Shown: positions 5,025-10,761 of the stretch, one piece after another
How the letters are laid out: each line of letters starts with the position of its first letter
How positions within the stretch are numbered: the first letter of the stretch is position 1
Source of the DNA: UMGS946 sp048421225
GTDB taxonomy: Bacteria; Bacillota; Clostridia; Christensenellales; CAG-138
Length of the DNA stretch: 10,761 nt
NCBI GenBank assembly: GCA_048421225.1
Contig: DBFNRV010000053.1
Coordinates: forward strand, 1 to 10,761
Reading direction: 5' to 3'
Program-made: the position numbers and the translations under genes
The notes under the pieces: generated by a model
Seen by the model: the letters and a program-made list of their open reading frames with translations, nothing else
The model's database searches: none
What the model was told of the DNA's origin: nothing

Positions 5025-7643
5025 TTGCAATATCACAGCGAAGACAAATATGATATATTAAACGGGTTTAATACCAATCCGGAAACCGGTCTTACAGAGG
5101 ATCAGGTTCAAAAAAGACTAGCTGAGCATGGGGAAAACAAGCTGAAGGAGAAAAAGAAAAAGTCAACCTTGCAGCGTTTTTTTGACCAGTTTAAGGACGT
5201 AATGATCCTTATTCTAATTGCTGCGGCCATTGTTTCCTTTGTTATTGCCTGCACGTCGGGCGGAGGCGGCCACGAATTCTTTGAACCCGCCCTTATCCTG
5301 CTTATCGTCGTTCTAAATGCCGTAATGGGCGTATTGCAGGAGAGTAAGGCCGAGAAGGCCCTAGACGCATTGAAAAACATGTCCGCACCCCACGCCAGGG
5401 TAATACGCGACGGCAGGGAGCAGCTGATAGCTGCTTCACAGCTTGTGCCTGGGGATATTATCCGGCTGGAGGCGGGCGATTTTATACCTGCGGACGCGCG
5501 GTTGATCCGAAGCGCGGGGCTTAAATCCGAGGAATCCGCCCTTACGGGCGAGTCGGTGCCGTCGGAGAAGAGCGCTGAGGCCATTGTGGACGAGAAGGCG
5601 CCCTTGGGAGACAGGGACAATATGGTGTTTTCAGGGTGCAGCGTTACCTACGGAACGGGTACCGCAGTTGTTACCGGTACGGGCATGAACACCGAGATGG
5701 GCAGGATAGCCGATATGCTTAGCGGGGAGGCTGATATGCAGACCCCATTACAGAAAAAGCTGGCTAAGCTAGGAAAATATCTTGGCATTGTAGCGCTGGC
5801 CGCCTGCGGCATAATCTTTGTCATAGGGCTTTTAAACGGCATCCCAGCGCTCGATATCTTTATGACTTCGGTATCGCTGGCGGTTTCCGCAATTCCCGAG
5901 GGACTTCCGGCAATTGTGACCATAGTGCTGTCCATAGGCGTTCAGCGCATGGTAAAGAAAAACGCTATCATACGGCGTCTGCCTGCCGTTGAAACCTTGG
6001 GAAGCGCGTCCATAATATGCTCGGATAAAACCGGAACGCTTACCCAGAACCGCATGACGCTGGTAAAGGCCTACGTCGACGGCGCGGAAAGCGCTGAAGA
6101 CATAAGCGCCGGCAACACTGAAAGCGTCAGGGAGCTTCTTAAGCTTGCTACCCTGTGCTGCGACGGCTCAGTAGTGATAAATGAGGGCGGCGAGCAGCAT
6201 ATAGGCGACCCCACTGAAACGGCAATCGTGCTTGCGGCGCATAAGAACGGGATGCCCAAGGAGGAGCTTGAAAATAGTTTCCCGCGCCTTGCGGAAATAC
6301 CGTTTGATTCCAACCGTAAGCTGATGACCACGGTAAACCTTATCGATGGCAGGAACATTGTAATTGTGAAGGGCGCTTTTGATATGATGGCTAACCGCTG
6401 CGTCAGGGGCGATTTGGAAGCCGCGCGCCGCATGACCGAGCTTATGAGCGCGGACGCCCTGCGCGTGCTTGCTGTAGCATATAAAGAAATTGAAAGCGCG
6501 CCCGAGGAGCCGGCGCCGGACGAGCTTGAAAATGGCCTTAGCCTGCTTGGCCTTGTTGGCATGATCGACCCGCCGCGTCCGGAAGCTAAGGAGGCTGTGG
6601 CTACCTGTCGAAAGGCCGGAATCAAGCCTGTAATGATCACGGGCGATCATGTGGCCACGGCTTCAGCTATTGCTAAGGAGCTGGGAATACTGTTGGACGG
6701 TGATAGGGCTATCACAGGCGCCGAGCTGGACGCAATGGACGACCTTGAGCTTGCAAGCGAGGTTGAGCATATATCCGTATATGCCCGCGTATCTCCCGAA
6801 AACAAGATACGAATAGTCAAGGCATGGCAAAAAAAGGGCCAGGTAGTGTCAATGACGGGCGATGGAGTAAACGACGCCCCGGCGCTTAAGGCGGCCGACA
6901 TAGGCTGCGCTATGGGAATAACCGGAACCGACGTCGCAAAAGGCGCCGCGGATATGACCCTTACCGACGATAATTTTGCCACGATAGTGGAAGCTGTGCG
7001 CGAGGGACGCGGCATATACGCAAATATCAAAAAGGTCGTAGGATTTTTGCTGGGAACAAACATAGGCGAGGTTATTACGGTGTTCGTTTCAATGCTCCTG
7101 TGGCACAAGTCCCCCCTATTATCAATGCAGCTGCTGTGGATCAACCTGGTAACGGACAGCCTGCCCGCTATAGCCCTTGGGATGGAGCCGGTTGAGCCTG
7201 ATATAATGGACAGAAAGCCGAAATCCAAGGACGAGGGGATATTCGCCAACGGCCTGGGGGTTCGTGTAGTGCTTCAGGGGCTCATGTTTGCGATATTAAC
7301 GCTCATAGGCTTCAGAGTAGGCGAAAATGTTACAGGTACGCTTGCGGGAGGGCAGACGCTGGCCTTTATGACCCTGTCGGTGTCCCAGATAATACAGGCG
7401 TATAACATGCGCTCCGAGCATTCGCTGTTTAAAATCGGCGTGTTCACCAATCGTAAGCTTAATCTGGCCTGCCTGGCTTCACTGGCGATGGTAGCGCTTG
7501 TAATGTTTACTCCATTATCAATAGTGTTTGGACTGGAATCGCTGCCCTTGAAGCTTTATTTGCTGGGCATGGGACTTGCGCTTGTACCGGTACTTATTAT
7601 GGAGCTTTCCAAAGCCTTCGGGCTTATAAAGCATAAAAGCTAA
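5025..7643 (+). CDS. Calcium-transporting P-type ATPase (type IIA, SERCA-like)
   Basis: 872 aa, full length for bacterial P2A pumps that use ATP to export Ca2+ through the cytoplasmic membrane. Order of parts: N-terminal cation-ATPase domain (1-55), M1-M2 (about 58-105), actuator domain with TGES (174-177), M3-M4 (about 252-307) with the ion-site sequence AIPEGLPA (289-296), the phosphorylation loop DKTGT with Asp334, nucleotide domain KGA (449-451), TGD (539-541), hinge GDGVNDAP (612-619), then six C-terminal helices. Ligands equivalent to SERCA Glu309 (E292), Asn768/Glu771 (N679/E682 in GTNIGEV) and Asn796/Thr799/Asp800 (N707/T710/D711 in INLVTDSLPA) are all present, so both calcium sites look plausible; Mn2+ is also possible. 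Start is TTG, set by AAGGAGG ten bases upstream. Single-gene unit, ended by a strong hairpin. Confidence 0.96.
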   Translation: MQYHSEDKYDILNGFNTNPETGLTEDQVQKRLAEHGENKLKEKKKKSTLQRFFDQFKDVMILILIAAAIVSFVIACTSGGGGHEFFEPALILLIVVLNAVMGVLQESKAEKALDALKNMSAPHARVIRDGREQLIAASQLVPGDIIRLEAGDFIPADARLIRSAGLKSEESALTGESVPSEKSAEAIVDEKAPLGDRDNMVFSGCSVTYGTGTAVVTGTGMNTEMGRIADMLSGEADMQTPLQKKLAKLGKYLGIVALAACGIIFVIGLLNGIPALDIFMTSVSLAVSAIPEGLPAIVTIVLSIGVQRMVKKNAIIRRLPAVETLGSASIICSDKTGTLTQNRMTLVKAYVDGAESAEDISAGNTESVRELLKLATLCCDGSVVINEGGEQHIGDPTETAIVLAAHKNGMPKEELENSFPRLAEIPFDSNRKLMTTVNLIDGRNIVIVKGAFDMMANRCVRGDLEAARRMTELMSADALRVLAVAYKEIESAPEEPAPDELENGLSLLGLVGMIDPPRPEAKEAVATCRKAGIKPVMITGDHVATASAIAKELGILLDGDRAITGAELDAMDDLELASEVEHISVYARVSPENKIRIVKAWQKKGQVVSMTGDGVNDAPALKAADIGCAMGITGTDVAKGAADMTLTDDNFATIVEAVREGRGIYANIKKVVGFLLGTNIGEVITVFVSMLLWHKSPLLSMQLLWINLVTDSLPAIALGMEPVEPDIMDRKPKSKDEGIFANGLGVRVVLQGLMFAILTLIGFRVGENVTGTLAGGQTLAFMTLSVSQIIQAYNMRSEHSLFKIGVFTNRKLNLACLASLAMVALVMFTPLSIVFGLESLPLKLYLLGMGLALVPVLIMELSKAFGLIKHKS

Positions 7644-7665
7644 AACTAGCGGCTCATCTATACTA

Positions 7666-7698
7666 ATAAACGGCGTCGGTCATCGCGGCGCCGTTTAT
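7666..7698. terminator. Bidirectional hairpin between convergent genes
   Basis: Perfect 10-bp stem: ATAAACGGCG (7666-7675) with CGCCGTTTAT (7689-7698), 13-base loop. It sits 22 bases after the ATPase stop and 68 bases beyond the stop of the convergent GNAT gene. T tracts are short on both strands, but the position and stem support a shared terminator. Confidence 0.65.
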
Positions 7699-7766
7699 CC
7701 ATTTATACGACACTGCTTGTAGTTGTGAGAATCCCCTGAAATAGAGCCGAGCATAAACCCCATCCG

Positions 7767-8633
7767 TTATGCGTGCGATAAAAGGGGAAGCGTAACCTTT
7801 TCCCGAGCAAATATGTTTTCCTTGCCCAGCAGTACGAACAGCGCGTCGTCACCATCAACGGGTCTGGCGAAGCAGCCGGCCTTATCCTTAGGGGTAAATC
7901 CAAAGGCTACAGTATCCGTATCTGGTTGGGCCGTTTGCGCCAAAATATCATCAAAATCTTTTTTGCCACTGCAATATATATCAAAACACGTCATTACTCG
8001 GCCGTCAAACGCTGCAATTACGACAGCGTCCGCCTCCTCCAGATAGTAAACGCAATGCCTCAAAAAGGAAGAGCAATAAAACATCACAAGTCCAAAGTTG
8101 CCTATCATGGTTAGTTCGGAAAACGGATTTGACCTGCCATAATAATTCTCAAGGAAAGCTATATCAGTTGAGCTTTCCATATTAAGTTTTCTTACTGAAG
8201 ATTGCCTTGGCGCGACGCTTTTGCTGTACTGATATTCCTTTTCAGAGACAAACCCAAACCTAGGGTAAAAATCCAGCACCGTATTGTTTGCATACAGATA
8301 GATCGAATCGCACTTTCCCTTCCAATCCTTAATGATCTCTTCTATAAGCAGGCGCGCCAGCCCTCTGTTTCGGCACGACGGCTTTGTCATAACCGTACCT
8401 ATCTGAATATATAGCTTTGAAACCTCATGAAACCTGATTTGAATCGTATTTACAGACGCATTAGCCACGACCAGGCCATTGTCAAGGATCGAATATGGAA
8501 TATAGCTGTCGCTCCAATATCCGTTCCTATACCATTGCTCAAAGTTTAACCCAAACACATCATTGGCCAGGGCAAAAAAACCCAGCCTCGCTTTATCATT
8601 ATCCCTTACCCGCTTTTCAAGCTGCAGTTCCAT
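7767..8633 (-). CDS. GNAT-family N-acetyltransferase with a C-terminal extension
   Basis: 288 aa. The N-terminal half (about 5-135) is a GNAT acyl-CoA-dependent acetyltransferase: IQIGTVMTKPSCRNRGLARLL (76-96) holds the strand plus the acetyl-CoA pyrophosphate loop R88-x-x-G91-x-A93, and DFYPRFGF (121-128) is the usual late strand of the fold. The remaining 150 residues have no motif I recognise; they may be a second degenerate GNAT-like lobe or a substrate domain. The acceptor is unknown. The start is placed at ATG 8633 because AGGGGG (8643-8648 on the minus strand) is 9 bases upstream; a TTG at 8642 would abut that site and cannot use it. It converges with the P-type ATPase and is isolated from other minus-strand genes. 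Confidence 0.88.
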   Translation of the reverse strand: MELQLEKRVRDNDKARLGFFALANDVFGLNFEQWYRNGYWSDSYIPYSILDNGLVVANASVNTIQIRFHEVSKLYIQIGTVMTKPSCRNRGLARLLIEEIIKDWKGKCDSIYLYANNTVLDFYPRFGFVSEKEYQYSKSVAPRQSSVRKLNMESSTDIAFLENYYGRSNPFSELTMIGNFGLVMFYCSSFLRHCVYYLEEADAVVIAAFDGRVMTCFDIYCSGKKDFDDILAQTAQPDTDTVAFGFTPKDKAGCFARPVDGDDALFVLLGKENIFAREKVTLPLLSHA

Positions 8634-8857
8634 ATAAAACAACCCCCTGCGTTCTAACCTTACATGATGGCCTTTATCTTACCGCCGCCAGTTTCAATTC
8701 GGTTTAAGCCTTGCCGCCCTGCTTTGCAAACCCGACCAGATACCGAGCACAAAAACCTTTCCATAGCTCCGCACGACAACACGGGATTGTTACCCGCAAG
8801 GACAGTATGAAACCATATACCGCCAAGGCTGGGGGCGATTTGAATGCGGCTAACGTC

Positions 8858-8903
8858 CCTGTGGTTCGTCTATTCCGGTACCGTGGACTGCCGTAACCAC
8901 AGG
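8858..8903. repeat. 9-bp perfect inverted repeat, 28-base loop
   Basis: CCTGTGGTT (8858-8866) pairs with AACCACAGG (8895-8903). The loop contains a CGGTACCG palindrome (8876-8883) flanked by TCC/GGA, so a two-tier hairpin can form. The arms resemble those of the inverted repeat at 10696-10754. Confidence 0.5.
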
Positions 8904-9085
8904 CCCAAACCCACTTTATTCGTGTCCAATCCGCTGGCGCGTATCAGCCCTCCGATATTTATGTACAGTGCTATAAACCCAGATGCGAGGGATGATTTCC
9001 TCAGAGTTGGTTCATCGATCAGGTACATGTACGGAAAGATCGCCAAATAGCTCAAAGATGCCGTAGCGGTCGTTGGTATTTAAGC
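8870..9085 (-). pseudogene. Possible remnant of a membrane protein gene
   Basis: On the minus strand an open frame (stop at 8870-8872) reads SYLAIFPYMYLIDE and then SGFIALYINIGGLIRASG, two hydrophobic stretches separated by a charged turn, as in a polytopic membrane protein. A neighbouring frame upstream reads NTNDRYGIFELFGDLS, which may indicate a frameshift near 9030-9060. No start with a ribosome binding site is present and I do not recognise the family. It may be chance; listed because the hydrophobic pattern is more protein-like than its surroundings. Confidence 0.25.
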
Positions 9086-9714
9086 ACTTATGCATTTCGG
9101 TCGTGTGCCGTATAAGCGGAGGACCTCTTTTATGCGTTTTTATACAGTGTAACCGATACATGTGAGGATAGCAAGTATTCGGGCGCTTTGGCAAGCCCGC
9201 GCTTTTGCTATAGGGGATAGATATCCATAATTATCCTGTAATTTATTCACCGTATTAAGCCCAGCAGGGCAGCATGCGGTTATCTTGTGATATTCCTGAT
9301 TGCTGAAAACAGCTGGAATTGCATCTTGTCAACGAGGGGCGGGGAGATCTACGGTCATTGGAATACATGTTGTAAATCAAGCGGGGCCTGGCTAGATGTA
9401 TATACGGTAATTGGCCTGAGTCCGCTCCATTTTTTATATGTACCTATGGCAATACTCCCGCTTAATTCTAGGTGCGCCTGCACCCGCGGGGCGAGCATAA
9501 TGGTTAAGAACCTACAGATAAGGCCGCTGGAGGCGATAGGGCCAACTATAATTTAGAAACACATACGGTCTAGCCTCTTCGCTTGAAATAAAAACCCGAA
9601 TTCAGGCGATATTATGCCGTCCGTTATAGTCGGAGACTTAAATAGCTAGCTAAGTTTAAAAATAGTCCTCCTTTTATCCCATTAAAGCGTAGATATGCAA
9701 AGCAAACTGACTTG

Positions 9715-9760
9715 TAGCTGAAAATAAAAGTAAAGGAGCACCGCGCTCACACCACAGTGC
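9715..9760 (-). terminator. Rho-independent terminator of the metallo-beta-lactamase-fold gene
   Basis: On the minus strand GCACTGTG (9760-9753) pairs with CGCGGTGC (9745-9738), 8 bp with two G-U pairs and a 7-base loop, followed by TCC then TTTACTTTTATTTT (9734-9721). It lies about 45 bases after the stop codon of the gene at 9806-10612. Confidence 0.7.
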
Positions 9761-9805
9761 CCCCAGGCCTATTGCCTAAGGCATATATAGAACCAGGCAG
9801 TCCGC

Positions 9806-10612
9806 CTAGGGTCGGTCAGGAAAAAAGAAACCGGCGGTCATATCCAGGTAGTTGTCTCCGCTGTAATCGGGGTACAGCTTTTTGACGGCGGCTTTGAACT
9901 CAGGGGCATCGGCGCATCTTTCGGCGATATTTTTCAAGCTTTGGATATACTCTATCTTGGTTTCGACATCCTTTAATTCCTCGGGAGTATAGTGGGATGT
10001 CAGGATAAGCCCATATCCCTTATCAAGGTATTCCTTCAGCTGATTCATAATAGCGTCAGCGTGGCCCGCGCCCGCAACTATAGAGTGGCAATCATGGCCC
10101 AACATATGGGTGTATATGGCGTTTATTTCTGGGATTTCTATATCAAACGCATCTGGTGTTTCAATTATTATGAACTTGATTCCCCCTATCTCAACGACTC
10201 CAGCGCCAATATAAACGCTTGTATTATGAATGGAATTATCAAATGTTTTGCTAAAAATATTCGAAAAGTTATCTATCAGCGCCTTACCTCCGCCGGTGTG
10301 GCCATACTCATCCGCCTTTTTAGTAGCATACTTTCTTGCCTGGGGAAGAAACGTTCCTCCTCCCATATGGTAGGCGAGCAGCATGCCGGCGATATTAAGC
10401 TTTTTGTCGGCCAGGTAGGACTCAAGCTCTCTGTTATTATCAAAAAAACAGGGGGATTCAATTATAACGGCGTTTCCTCCCCTTTCAATAACAAAGACCT
10501 CGTCGTCGATGGGATCGTTGGTCTTATATGCATGAAGCTTAATTCCCCCAAAATCATAGAGGTTAATCTCGCCCTTAGCAAGCTTGGTCCTTTCAAATGT
10601 GATATTACTCAT
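9806..10612 (-). CDS. Metallo-beta-lactamase-fold protein with degenerate metal site
   Basis: 268 aa, no signal peptide, so cytoplasmic. The pattern fits the MBL fold: an early strand pair EVFVIERGGNAVIIESP (38-54), then GMLLAYHMGGG (76-86) where canonical members have the HxHxDH metal motif, a second half with FIIIETPDAFDI (147-158) and THMLGHDCHSIVAGAGHADA (168-187), and LILTSHYTPEEL (202-213) near the end. Only His82 remains of HxHxDH; His169, His173, His176, His184 and His207 could give an altered metal site, or the protein may not be a hydrolase. The fold assignment is from pattern and memory of similar clostridial proteins, so the function is open. ATG 10612 has GAGG (10621-10624) eight bases upstream. 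A TATAAT on the minus strand (10632-10627) is so close that a transcript from it would be almost leaderless, so the real promoter may lie further upstream. Single-gene unit with its own terminator. Confidence 0.82.
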   Translation of the reverse strand: MSNITFERTKLAKGEINLYDFGGIKLHAYKTNDPIDDEVFVIERGGNAVIIESPCFFDNNRELESYLADKKLNIAGMLLAYHMGGGTFLPQARKYATKKADEYGHTGGGKALIDNFSNIFSKTFDNSIHNTSVYIGAGVVEIGGIKFIIIETPDAFDIEIPEINAIYTHMLGHDCHSIVAGAGHADAIMNQLKEYLDKGYGLILTSHYTPEELKDVETKIEYIQSLKNIAERCADAPEFKAAVKKLYPDYSGDNYLDMTAGFFFPDRP

Positions 10613-10690
10613 TGTTCGTACCTCGTATTATATAAAAGTAGTAGTTATTAACGTTCCTCTCCAAGAACGAGCAAAAGTGCTACAGTGTAT

Positions 10691-10761
10691 GGGATGCTGT
10701 GGATTGGTTTTCGTACCTACCGCAAGACGGTTTAAAGGAGGCTCCAACCACAGCCCTTTAC
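10691..10761. other. Structured element at the right edge
   Basis: GCTGTGG(A)TTGG (10696-10707) pairs with CCAACCACAGC (10744-10754), 11 bp with one bulged A. Inside are a small hairpin ACCG-CAAGA-CGGT (10719-10731) and a Shine-Dalgarno-like AAAGGAGG (10734-10741). TAAAGG (10733-10738) can alternatively pair with CCTTTA (10755-10760). This could be an RNA leader for a gene beyond the edge or an unrelated inverted repeat; it is cut by the window. Confidence 0.4.

Larger units (their letters stand above)
8649..9714. other. Gene-poor region of about 1.07 kb
   Basis: No gene with a credible start, ribosome binding site and length. Several 45-90 codon frames exist on both strands without recognisable motifs, which fits decayed sequence. 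Small hairpins include CGGGC/GCCCG (9180-9199), GCCC-AGCA-GGGC (9259-9270) and GGTGC-GCCT-GCACC (9471-9484), plus a TAGCTAGCTA palindrome near 9642-9652. None resembles a known RNA gene. Confidence 0.55.

Noticed and set aside
5108..7249. Several long minus-strand frames (95-200 codons) opposite the P-type ATPase
   Set aside because: Shadows of the strongly supported ATPase gene, with low-complexity Ser/Ala/Arg-rich translations.
8634..8642. TTG start for the GNAT gene at 8642
   Set aside because: It directly abuts the AGGGGG ribosome binding site; the ATG at 8633 has correct spacing.
9355..9498. 47-codon minus-strand frame (MLAPRVQAHLELS...)
   Set aside because: Weak upstream signal and no known family; length within chance expectation.
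9287..9556. 89-codon plus-strand frame with a GTG start
   Set aside because: No ribosome binding site, no recognisable motif, unusual composition; likely chance.
1..10761. CRISPR array, complete insertion sequence or defence island
   Set aside because: No regularly spaced repeats, no complete transposase and no recognisable defence genes were seen.

Overview
The window looks like chromosomal DNA of a Clostridia-type Firmicute of medium GC (order Clostridiales/Christensenellales in the broad sense). The grounds are strong AAGGAGG-type ribosome binding sites, GTG and TTG starts, sigma-A promoters with perfect TATAAT boxes, a tRNA with encoded CCA, and several protein families typical of Clostridia: a DUF6774-like small protein, a TIGR04076-type protein, and an Fpg/Nei-like protein with an 'M-x-E-x-PE' N-terminus. 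No species can be named from the sequence alone.

Layout, left to right. A complete tRNA-Ala(CGC) with its own promoter and terminator occupies 171-379. Positions 380-1074 hold a degraded region; the recognisable piece is an internal fragment of a tyrosine recombinase, which suggests an old integrative element beside the tRNA. A 68-residue DUF6774-like gene follows (1075-1281), then about 430 bases with two perfect palindromes. Next comes a plus-strand series: an Fpg/Nei-like protein lacking the usual catalytic N-terminal proline (1747-2574), a TIGR04076-type protein whose translation start region is tandemly duplicated (2710-3054), a short-chain dehydrogenase (3190-3960), a class I SAM methyltransferase (4020-4670), and a large type IIA calcium-pumping P-type ATPase (5025-7643). 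A strong hairpin separates the ATPase from a convergent GNAT acetyltransferase (minus, 7767-8633). About 1.1 kb without a convincing gene follows. The last gene is a metallo-beta-lactamase-fold protein with most metal ligands missing (minus, 9806-10612), ending in its own terminator. The right edge carries an imperfect long inverted repeat that can form a compact RNA fold.

The genes do not form an obvious pathway. The dehydrogenase and methyltransferase are close enough to be co-transcribed; the others appear to be single-gene units with their own promoters. I see no CRISPR array, complete insertion sequence, toxin-antitoxin pair or defence island. The most notable items are two enzyme-fold proteins that have lost hallmark catalytic residues, the duplicated initiation region before 2710, the structured right edge, and the recombinase scar next to tRNA-Ala.
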